64,000 nucleotides of DNA, taken from NCBI GenBank assembly GCA_905116865.2, contig CAJHNH020002669.1, positions 62,001 to 126,000 on the forward strand, in the 5' to 3' direction. This document shows positions 35,975 through 46,200 of the stretch, piece by piece. The DNA is from Candidula unifasciata (Eukaryota; Mollusca; Gastropoda; Stylommatophora; Geomitridae). A program made the translations under genes and the position numbers. Numbering within the stretch: the stretch's first letter is position 1; each line of letters starts with the position of its first letter. The notes under the pieces are model-generated. The model searched no databases, had not been told where the DNA came from, and saw nothing but the letters and a program-made list of their open reading frames with translations.

Positions 35975-37530
35975 CCACAGACTCACTTCTACCGCAAGTT
36001 CCCATCTACCGCAAGTTCCCATCTACCACATTCACTTCTACTGCAAGTTCCCATCTACCACATTCACTTCTACCGCAGGTTCTTCTCTACCACCTGTTCT
36101 CTTTTACCGCAGGTTCCCTGCTACAGCAGATTTTCTTCTTTTACATGTTACTTTCTACCACGTGTTCCCTTCTACCACAGGCTTCCTTCTGCTGCATGTT
36201 CCCTTCTGAAGCAGGTTCCCTTCTACCGTATGTTCACTTCTACCACATGTTCCCTTCTGAGGCCAGTTCCCTTCTACTGCATGTTCCCTCCTGAGGCAGG
36301 TTCCCTTCTAACGCATATTCACTTTTACCGCATGTTTCCTTCTAAGACAGGTTCCTTTCTACCACAGCTTCCCTTCTACCACAGCTTTCCTTCTACCACA
36401 GGTTCCCTTCTACCGCAGGTTCCCTTCTACCACAGCTTCCCTTTTACCGCAGGTTCCCTTCTACCACAGCTTCCCTTCTACCACAGGTTCCCTTCTACCA
36501 CAGGTTCCCTTCTACCACAGGTTCCCTTCTACCACAGGTTCCCTTCTACCACAGGTTCCCTTCTACCACAGGTTCCCTTCTACCACAGGTTCCCTTCTAC
36601 CACAGGCTCCCTTCTACCGCAGATTCTCTTCTACCACAGGTTCACTTCTACCACAGGTTCACTTCTACCACAGCTTCCCTTCTACCACAGGTTCACTTCT
36701 ACCACAGGTTCACTTCTACCACAGGTTCACTTCTACCACAGCTTCCCTTCTACCACAGGTTCACTTCTACCACAGGTTCACTTCTACCACAGCTTCCCTT
36801 CTACCACAGGTTCACTTCTACCACAGGTTCACTTCTACCACAGCTTCCCTTCTACCACAGGTTCACTTCTACCACAGGTTCCCTTCTACCACAGGTTCCC
36901 TTCTACCGCAGGTTCCCTTCTACCGCAGGTTCCCTTCTACCGCAGGTTCCCTTCTACCACAGGTTTCCTTCTACCACAGGTTCCCTTCTACCACAGGTTC
37001 CCTTCTACCACAGGTTCACTTCTACCACAGGTTCACTTCTACCACAGGTTCACTTCTACCACAGCTTCCCTTCTACCACAGGTTCCCTTCTACCACAGGT
37101 TCACTTCTACCACAGGTTCCCTTCTACCGCAGGTTCCCTTCTACCACAGGTTCCCTTCTACCACAGGTTCCCTTCTACCACAGGTTCACTTCTACCACAG
37201 GTTCACTTCAACCACAGGTTCACTTCAACCACAGGTTCCCTTCTACCACAGGTTCCCTTCTACCACAGGTTCCCTTCTACCACAGGTTCCCTTCTACCAC
37301 AGGTTCCCTTCTACCACAGGTTCCCTTCTACCACAGGTTCCCTTCTACCACATGCTCCCTTCTACCACAGGTTCACTTCTATCACAGGTTCCCTTCTACC
37401 ACATGCTCACTTCTACCACAGGTTCACTTCTACCACAGGTTCACTTCTACCACAGCTTCCCTTCCAGGGTAGGTTCCCTTCTACCACATGCTCACTTCTA
37501 CCGCATGTTCCCTTCTGCCACAGGTTCTCT
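35975..37530. repeat. large minisatellite, 17-bp unit
   Basis: About 90 copies of a 17-bp unit (ttcccttctaccacagg with CAGC, ACTTC and CCGC variants) occur. Because 17 is not a multiple of three, all three frames read the same content. That content has no stop, which explains a 594-codon open frame (LLPQVPFYHRFPSTTGS repeats) that is not evidence of a gene. Confidence 0.96.
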
Positions 37531-37629
37531 AGATTCTGTAACATCAGGCTATTTCAACTGTTTGTCCTTGTGTAATCTAAAGCCCCATTTTGACTGTTTT
37601 TTTCCTTATGGGAAAGAGGAACAATAGAC

Positions 37630-38529
37630 CCACTGCTGCTGTCATAAAAGACGACTAATTGAGGATTTTCTGCAATCTGATCTGTAAGGCTGAAAGGTGC
37701 AGATATCACAAGCTAGCTGTAAACCACAACGGTACTTTTAAGGGTGAATGCAGATGAAAAAAAAGAAAAGAAGAAGAAATTATAAAGAATAGGCTGCTGT
37801 TGTGGACAGAGTTAAATACAAGATAGAAAAACCTTACAAAAAATATTTAACTTGGATGTTGAAGAGACAAGACAGCTTCAGTGTTGTTGTTCTTTTCTCT
37901 ACTCCTTGCAACGTCAGGGCAGAAAGAGGTCCCTGGAATTGACTGTTCTTTTTACTTCGTATATAGTACTTTTTAGTGGCTTCTACTTTGTTATATTTAT
38001 ATATTGATGGTGCAATTGTTCTTGATATTCTTAGGTACTGTCCCTTTCATTCTGGTTGGTTTGTGAGAGCTCTTCATTGTTAGATGAGCACAAAATAAAC
38101 CACAGTGCTTTCAAAGTTTCTAGAATAATCACACTTGAACTAGACTCACATTCAGACTAGTATAACTCAGCCTGTACTCAGGGATTTTCTATACCGACTC
38201 CGTTAGTCGCTGGCCAAATTTGTTTTTGGTTCTGTCTTTTTTTTAAATTCCTCCATTGGAGTTTAAGTAAAGTACGGAAAAATTCTCGTATGGGAGTGCT
38301 CCTGAGTGCATGATGTAAGTCCTTCATTCATTCATGCACTCCTGTCTTCTGCACCTCCCTCCGTGATCTGCTGATGTTATTTATCTGTTGTATTCTCTTC
38401 ACTGTGTGCTTTTATATCCTTTCGGTTCTTTTCCCCATCTTGAATTGTTTTAATTTAACATTGACTTTTTCTGAAAATATGTTGGTGATTTTAAATAAAT
38501 ATTTGTGTTTTAAACTGTTCTGAACACAG
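37630..38529. other. intergenic or 5' intron of MKKS, nothing recognised
   Basis: This is AT-rich sequence without a supported exon. A first non-coding MKKS exon may lie here or further upstream. Confidence 0.45.
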
Positions 38530-38749
38530 GAAACCCAAGATACGAGCAGCGTACATGAAACTTGCAACCTGGAGCTATAAAAACAAGTTCTTGTCATTGC
38601 TGACCTTTGTGACGGGATCTGTGCTTTTATCTGGCTTTTTTTCTGGAAAGGATCCGCCAACAGCGAGTACAAGAGTGCAGTGGCCAAGTAATGAACAGCC
38701 GCTGCAGTCACAAGCACAACCAAAGAGTTAACACTTTTAGGGATTAGAG
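38530..38749 (+). other. candidate 5' leader exon of MKKS
   Basis: An acceptor (TGTTCTGAACACAG) precedes 38530 and AGAG followed by GTCAGTAT is a plausible donor after 38749. It contains a complete short reading frame (38555-38731) and would join the MKKS start exon, whose acceptor abuts the ATG at 42152. Confidence 0.5.
38555..38731 (+). CDS. 58-residue single-pass membrane micro-ORF upstream of MKKS
   Basis: ATG at 38555 opens MKLATWSYKNKFLSLLTFVT then GSVLLSGFFSGKDPPTASTR and a polar tail ending QPKS, with stop TAA at 38731. A basic N-terminus followed by one hydrophobic helix (about 12-32) suggests a small membrane protein. The frame is also open upstream to the acceptor (KPKIRAAY), so a longer form is possible. 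In vertebrates the MKKS leader is known to carry upstream ORFs encoding small mitochondrial membrane proteins; whether this is their orthologue I cannot tell from sequence alone. Confidence 0.55.
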   Translation: MKLATWSYKNKFLSLLTFVTGSVLLSGFFSGKDPPTASTRVQWPSNEQPLQSQAQPKS

Positions 38750-38789
38750 GTCAGTATTGGTATTTTCCCGTCCTTTTTAGGAGTCCAAT

Positions 38790-38960
38790 TTTTTTTATTT
38801 GAAGCCCTACTCTGGCTCTTGCTAGGGGCCGCAATATAGCCTGATAGCTAAACGCAGTTTCTGGGACCTCTCCACAGTGATCCTCATCCACATGGTGGCA
38901 CATTGTGTCATCGGGTGTTTATCGCTTGTGTGATGTCCTAGTGGGGTAGAAAGTCAGTCA
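38790..38960 (-). repeat. interspersed repeat family B
   Basis: This is the complement of a roughly 180-bp repeat with 'ccccactaggacatcacaca', 'agcgataaacacccg', 'tgccaccatgtggatgagga' and 'gaggtcccagaaactgcg'. Two plus-strand copies are at 49030-49200 and 63260-63440. Confidence 0.8.
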
Positions 38961-39049
38961 GTATTGGTACCAGAAAAGTCCTGGGAAGTAAAGGCAGCTG
39001 GCCTGATGTTTACACTACACTACCCGTCAAAGGTCTGTTGGTCTTTACA

Positions 39050-39420
39050 AGTAGAAGTCTTTTTCTTCACGGTCACCGGCTGTAAACTCTGACAGAATTT
39101 TCTGGTTGTTTGTCCACCTCTTTAGTCTTGTTCTGCGTGCACATCGATTTTACAGGTCTGGCTTATCTGTATGCGACTATTAGTTTCTTGCCTCTCAGGC
39201 AGATGCACTCTGACTTTGAAGTAAGCCCCCATGTAGTCGACTCATAATGACATACTACTCATAATACTCATAAGACATACTACTCATACGACATACTACT
39301 CATACGACATACTTGTCGGTTAGGCAGTGGATCTACTCATGTTTTCCCACAATGGGGCCAAACACCCCCCCCCCCCCCACTCCTATGGGGAAACATGTGC
39401 ATGTAGCACCATTTTTGAGA
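39050..39420 (+). repeat. interspersed repeat family A, copy with internal tandem expansion
   Basis: This is a full-length-like family A copy. The 'gacatactactcata' segment at 39240-39312 is tandemly repeated five times, and a poly-C run is at 39366-39379. Confidence 0.8.
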
Positions 39421-39584
39421 TTTGCTGCTGGGATAGACAGGATCCTTTGTTTACATTTGACCTATTTGGGGCAGACATTTTTGTATCAGATGCACTCAAG
39501 AAGTTATTTATAGTAGAATAACCCAAGCAACAGCAGCATTTCATGAAGTCATTCATATTTTTTATGGTTTGTCTTAGTTTCTTG

Positions 39585-39900
39585 TTCTTCTTCTTTACGT
39601 TCACTGGCTGTAAACTCCGTCGGAAAGTTCTAGTTGTTCATCCACCTTTGGACTTTGTGGTCTTTTTCAAGAAGCTGAGTTTTGCGCGCACATCCTTTTT
39701 ACAGATTTCACTTATTTGTATGCAGACTGTTGGTTCCTTGCTTATCAGGCAGATACACTCAGACTTGGAAGAAAATATCTCTGATACGTCGACTCTTACG
39801 ACATCCTTGTTGGGGGTGGGGGGGGGGCAGTAGGTCTGTGCATTGTCCCCCTCACCCCTCCTCCATCCTTCCTCTATGCAGTGGGGTCGAAGAAACCACA
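39585..39900 (+). repeat. interspersed repeat family A, full-length copy
   Basis: All landmarks from the TTCTTC start to the 'cagtggg' end are present, with a poly-G run at 39815-39829. Confidence 0.8.
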
Positions 39901-40019
39901 CATTGACATGAGAAAGTTCTTCAGAACTATACTGAACCGGCCCTGATCTACAGAAGTGAATCATGGACAGTCAAAACGTAAAAGGATATCTGCGGAGAAG
40001 CAGAAATATGGTTTTACAA

Positions 40020-40400
40020 TCTTATATCTTTCCATTGGTCACAACATGTTTCAGTTTCTCTCTTCTCATAACAATCACACAAATTATGACTTCCTCCATC
40101 TGATGTTTGTGTAAAGTTGTCTTCAGGCCCGTGGTTTATTAAAAACACCTGGATTACTAATTATGGCTGTCCAAGAAATGTTAAGCATTCTTCGCTAAAA
40201 CCACATCTGCGAGGCCTGAAGAAGTTGTCTGGCTGCTTTATCATTTGTCTAGTAGGATTCACATCCAACTTTTAAACTGGCTCTGTATAGCATGCCAGTT
40301 TGTTCTAATCTTTCATGTCAAAGATTTATTAATCTGGATTTTATAAAATGCTGTTTTTGCCAGTCCTGTTCTTTATCTTTGTGATAAATCTGTTGTCTGT
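40020..40400 (-). pseudogene. non-LTR retrotransposon tail remnant
   Basis: The complement is a decayed relative of the 1309-1937 copy (shared 'ttggtcacaacat', 'tctcttctcata', 'tctgatgt', 'gctgtccaag' and 'aaaccacatct'). It is broken by stops. Confidence 0.7.
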
Positions 40401-40654
40401 GAAAACATGTTAAATGTTATTATAGGACATTCTGTTTTATGACCGGAAAGTTATGGGCACATGAGAGATGCATAATATTAGATTTATTGGATCTCATCTG
40501 ATTTTCGTCATGAGCCTCATATTGGTGATTGTGTCATGCTGATTCTTTTTTATACAGGCACTTGCTAATTAATGTTTATAGTTTTCTGTAGTTGTTATAT
40601 CAAAGTCATGTTTCCCAGTTGTGAATTTGAACAAAGAATAGATTGCACATTTTT

Positions 40655-40935
40655 TGGGCTGTCTCTCTTCAGGTGCAAACTACGATAAAAGTTGAGTATA
40701 TGGATAGGACACACACTGAGAAAACAGGATAACAGCATAACTAGAATATCTTTGCATTGGAACCCACAGGGGTATAGGAATAAAGGAAGGCCAAAAAACA
40801 CATGGAGAAGAGAGCTGGAGAACGAGGTTAGAAAGATTGGGAGGACATGGGAAGAGCTCCATGCAATGGCGAAGGATAGAGCGACTTGGCGTGAGTTGGT
40901 TGAGGGCCTATGCTCCATTGGGGGATAGAAAGGCA
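40655..40935 (+). pseudogene. non-LTR retrotransposon C-terminal tail
   Basis: The frame at 40692-40928 reads [20 protein letters not shown] then NKGRPKNTWRRELENEV and TWEELHAMAKDRATWRELVE. This is the conserved W-x-GH, GRP-x-x-TW and DR-x-x-W pattern at the end of these elements. The same subfamily occurs inverted at 58970-59400. Confidence 0.8.
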
Positions 40936-41087
40936 GAAGAAGAAATAAGGAAGAAATTGAGAACCATAGTAACTGAAAGCGTAGTTAAGTGTAGCTGATT
41001 TTGTATTTCAGTGAAAAGATTTATTTGTTTGTTTCATTGTTTTCAATTGTTGCTGTGGTAGGGACCTGATGACATAGAGCCAAATAT

Positions 41088-42097
41088 GTCAGGCAATCAT
41101 TTGAGCAGTCTACTACTATTTTTGCGTTCATCAGTTGAGTAATCTTTTGTTTGTATCTACTACTATTTTTGCTTTCATCAGTTGAGTAATCTTTTGTTTG
41201 TATCTACTACTATTTTTGTGTTCATCAGTTGAGTAATCTTTTGTTTGTATCTACTACTATTTTTGCGTTCATCAGTTGAGTAATCTTTTGTTTGTATCTA
41301 CTACTATTTTTGCGTTCATCAGTTGAGTAATCTTTTGTTTGTATCTACTACTATTTTTGCTTTCATCAGTTGAGTAATCTTTTGTTTGTATCTACTACTA
41401 TTTTTGCGTTCATCAGTTGAGTAATCTTTTGTTTGTATCTACTACTATTTTTGCGTTCATCAGTTGAGTAATCTTTTGTTTGTATCTACTACTATTTTTG
41501 CTTTCATCAGTTGAGTAATCTTTTGTTTGTATCTACTACTATTTTTGAGTTCATCAGTTGAGTAATCTTTTGTTTGTATCTACTACTATTTTTGCTTTCA
41601 TCAGTTGAGTAATCTTTTGTTTGTATCTACTACTATTTTTGTGTTCATCAGTTGAGTAATCTTTTGTTTGTATCTACTACTATTTTTGCGTTCATCAGTT
41701 GAGTAATCTTTTGTTTGTATCTACTACTATTTTTGCTTTCATCAGTTGAGTAATCTGTTGCTTGTATCTACTAATATTTTTGCTTTCATCAGTTGAGTAA
41801 TCTTTTGTTTGTATCTACTACTATTTTTGCTTTCATCAGTTGAGTAATCTGTTGCTTGTATCTACTAATATTTTTGCTTTCATCAGTTGAGTAATCTTTT
41901 GTTTGTATCTACTACTATTTTTGCATTCATAGTTGAGTAATCTGTTGCTTGTATCTACTAATATTTTTGCTTTCATCAGTTGAGTAATCTTTTGTTTGTA
42001 TCTACTACTATTTTTGCTTTCATCAGTTGAGTAATCTGTTGCTTGTATCTACTAATATTTTTGTGTTCATCAGTTGAGTAATCTATTGTTTGTATTT
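41088..42097. repeat. minisatellite, 47-bp unit, just upstream of the MKKS start exon
   Basis: About 21 copies of a 47-bp unit (tctactactatttttgcgtt then catcagttgagtaatctttt and gtttgta) occur with G/C/T variants at fixed sites. A diverged subtype (CTGTTGCTTG, CTAATAT) alternates with the main type in the last third. It ends 55 bp before the acceptor of the MKKS start exon. Confidence 0.96.
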
Positions 42098-42151
42098 TCT
42101 TTGTTCAGATTTTTCTTATAATTTATACTATATGTTTATTTCCATTTGCAG

Positions 42152-43202
42152 ATGGATTCTTCAAAAGTCATTTGTAAAGACAGGATTCTGCCTTCTCGTT
42201 TGGATATTGTTGACCTCAATTCTCCCACTGTACAGAAAGTAGTAGATATCTTCCTCAACCTAGTTAGTTCCTGTGCAGGACCCTCTGGGAAAATCCATGT
42301 ATTACGCAACAACTGTGGCGGTCATGTGACCTTCACCTCCACATGTGTGCGTCTGCTGTCATCATTATCCATGACTCGGCCAGAAATGAGGTTGATTTTG
42401 GCAGCCGTCCAATCACATTTGAAGCAGCACAAAGACTGTGGGCTGTTTATGTCTTGCCTGTGTCTCCATATAATTAAATTATCCCTCGTAGCAGACAGAC
42501 TTTTCCACAGTCAGGCTTCATTGTTAGAGAATTATGTTCGCATTATTATTGATTATTTGCAGTCGGTTGATTGTACGATTTCCCTGAAAGCAGACTTTTC
42601 TAATGTGTATGTTCTAATAGCGTATGTGAGAAGCATTCTAAAATCGAAACGTATTTTGAATTTAACTAATTCTGAAAACACTAGACTGAGTGAAGTTGTT
42701 GTAAAGACATTTGTTGAATCCATTCCAACGCAGAATTTGAGTAGAAAGAGTCGACATTCAGACGGAGTTTATATTCTGGGCACTGAAAACTCAGATATCT
42801 GTGAGAGTCGCTTAGAACATGGGCTACTGTTAGACTTTGCTGAAATACCAGTTGTAGGAGGTTCTGTAGACTTAACCTTGAAAGTGAGGTCAGTAACCTG
42901 TGAGGGGAGTAGGGGTGGCTGTGGTATTAGAGTAGCCTTGTTCACTTGCTCAATGTCTGGAGACGTGGAGGAGGTTGTTGATGCAGTGTTTGAGGTGACC
43001 CAAAACCAGTCTGATTCCTTGGAAAGTTGCGTGCTGGACAAAATGCTGGAGTTGTGTGACAGCCTGGATAGATGCAACGTTGGGTTGGTGCTGTGCCAAA
43101 AGGTGATTCATCCCAAGGTGAAGGCTGTGCTCAAGGCCAAGAGTATCCTGTTTGTCGATAGACTGGGACTACAGAAGATACCTTATTTGCAAGATTTGAC
43201 AG
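42152..43202 (+). CDS. MKKS: MKKS coding exon 1
   Basis: The acceptor CCATTTGCAG ends one base before the ATG, so the start codon is the first triplet of the exon and the 5' UTR lies in upstream exons. The exon encodes 350 residues: the equatorial, intermediate and most of the apical region. It ends in phase 1 before GTGAGTATC. Confidence 0.93.
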
Positions 43203-46200
43203 GTGAGTATCTTCACAGCTTCCTCTTCTGCCATGCATCTCCCAATCCAGCATAGGCTCTCAACAACCTCACACCAGGTCTTTCGTAGATTGTTCATCAT
43301 TGTTTACATTTTGCAGATTAGGTTTTCTAAAGAATCAGCCGTCTTCTCCCCAAGCCTTCTTAATTCCTTTTTTGTTTATTAATTGTTTTTGTAAAACAAG
43401 CTTTCATTAATGTCACTTTTGATTGTTTTCTTCATACTCTGTGTATTTTTTTCATGTGATTGAAATACTTTTCTTTTAGTTCCATCTTCCTCCTCATGCT
43501 CATCTTCCTTATCCTCACCTTCCTCCTCTTCCTTTTCTTCTACAGCATCTTCTCCTCATTCCCTTCCCACTTCTCTTGCTGCTATTCATCCGTCATATCC
43601 AGTGGTCATATTTAATCATCAGTATTTGTTAAGATTACTGGAGAGAAAAGTTGAAGGCAAGAGGTAGACAATCGTAGAAGTGTAAGCACAACATCAAGAG
43701 ATGGATGAAAAGCAGATTAAGATTAAGAAAGTGTTTACAACAAAGACAAGAGACTTGAGTGTGTTGGAGATCCATTGTAGCCAACCTTCATTAAGGAGAT
43801 GGCACCTGATTGATTGATTTGTGTTGTCCCTGCTGACTGCAGAACTGCTGAAGTTTTTGTCTCAGTGAACCGAATGTAAAAACTGTGACGTCCGGTGACT
43901 TTCAGGTGCACAGCCCATTGCGTCAGTGCTGGCATCATCTGACGTGGGAGCCTACCTGGGTTGGGTAGATTCTGTGAGCCATGTTGTCGTGAATCACAAG
44001 GGCTATCTGCATGTGACCAGGACATCAGCTTGTGTGGTGACCTGCATCCTGTGTGCTTCTTGGGAGGACAGACTTGCTGAGCTGAAGGTAGAAAGGGCAG
44101 TTTTTCTCTATCTCTCTCTCTCTCTTTCTGTGTGTGGGTGTGTTTGTTTTCCTTGCTTTTAGCTGAGATAGCATAGAGAAGGATGACAATATGACCTGCG
44201 AGTGGACATCCTCATCATTTTTATGTTCACTGGCTGTCAACTCCAGCGGTAAGTTCTGGTTGTTTATCCACATCTGGACTTTAGTTTTATTCCACAACTT
44301 CAGTTTCATGTGCACGTGTGTTTCACAGATCTGACTTATTTATATAGTTAGTAAGTCAACAGATTATCCTTCTTTCACATTGAAACCATTTAGTCCATAA
44401 GTGCTCGGATCCCCTCCTCAGTGATGACACCAGTTCTGTCTTGCTTTCTAATTCTTCTTTGGCCTCCTGCATAGTGGCCATCCCCCCTTTTAACTTGCGG
44501 TTCTTGCAGTCTAGTCATGGTTGCAGATTCACAGTCATCCTTTGGTTCTCCCAAACATCTTATCTCTTGTAGAGCATTCAGTCAATCAGCCTGGTCCACG
44601 GCTTATCTGACCTTCATTCAGTCTATCAGCCTGGTCCACGGCTTATCTGACCTTCATTCAGTCTATCAGCCTGGTCCACGGCTTATCTGACCTTCATTCA
44701 GTCTATCAGCCTGGTCCACGGCTTATCTGACCTTCATTCAGTCTATCAGCCTGGTCCACGGCTTATCTGACCTTCATTCAGTCTATCAGCCTGGTCCACG
44801 GCTTATCTGACCTTCATTCAGTCTATCAGCCTGGTCCACGGCTTATCTGACCTTCACTTAGTCTGAGCTGCAAGCCTAGCAGCTTGCTCATTTCCTTGCA
44901 CACTTGCATACCCTGGCACGAAAGTGAAACTGATCTTTGTCAGCTCTGACTGCCTCAGAGACACAGCTTTTTTTATATGCAGACTGTTGGTTCCTCACCT
45001 CTCTGGCAGATGCGCTCCAACATAAAGCAGATACGCCTTATTAGCTGTCTTTTGTGACATGCTTTGTAGGAGGGCAGTGGGTCTGTTCTTCCCCCCTCCC
45101 CCCCCCCCCAAATGGGGCACTACAACTCACACATGGAGGTCCTGGGGATGCTAGACTGAAACATTATAGAAGAGAATTAGAATCAGAGGTCAGCATTTTA
45201 GGGAAAGAACATGAAAATAAATTGGCAAAAGAGCTGGCCTGAGTTATTTGAGGACGTACGCTGCAGTGGTGGAATACTGGGCAGAAGAGGTTCAACATAC
45301 AGGTAGTAATTCTCTCATTGTGATCGTGGCTTGTAACTGGGCTGTAAGTCAAGTAAAAGTAAACAGCCCTAGCACACCATTGTTGCATCAGGCAAATGGT
45401 GCTAGGCATTCTTTCATAGACCAGTCAGCACTTGGTTATGTGGTCAACATCCAGCAAGCCACCTTTACTTCCCAGAGCATGTCTCGGTACCCAGTTTAGG
45501 CTGGGTCCACCTAGTAGCCCTAGGTTCATGAAAATTGGCCCTGACGCAGTTATTATATTGAGGTGTACTGTAATCCCTCATTTCATGCGTTTCTCTCAGT
45601 GCTGTGTGTACACTTGTCTTCAAGGCCTATACTGTAAATCTCCCCCCACCCATGTCTTGTGTTTCAGTGTTGTGTGCAGACATGTCTGCAAGGCCGGAAC
45701 TGTAATCCTCCCATGTCTTGTGTTTTAGTGCTGTGTGCAGACATGTCTGCAAGGCCGGAACTGTAATCCTCCCATGTCTTGTGTTTTAGTGCTGTGTGCA
45801 GACATGTCTGCAAGGCCGGAACTGTAATCCTCCCATGTCTTGTGTTTTAGTGCTGTGTGCAGACATGTCTGCAAGGCCTTTACTGTAATCCTCCCATGTC
45901 TTGTGTTTCAGTGCTGTGTGCAGACATGTCTGCAAGACCTGTACTGTAATCCTCCCATGTCTTGTGTTTCAGTGCTGTGTGCAGACATGTTTGCAAGGCC
46001 TATACTCATTGTCCAAGGAACCACGGCTGCTGGCAGGAGGTGGATGTTGGCAGGCTCATTGTTCCTACATGCTCAGAGATCAGGTTAGTCAAATGTTCCA
46101 TGTTCCTACATGCTCAGAGATCAGGTTAGTCAAATGTTCCATGTTCCTACATGCTCAGAGATCAGGTTAGTCAAATGTTCCATGTTCCTACATGCTCAGA

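Noticed and set aside
35843..37627. 594-residue open reading frame
   Set aside because: It is produced by a stop-free 17-bp tandem repeat, has no domain, and similar frames exist only because of the repeat.
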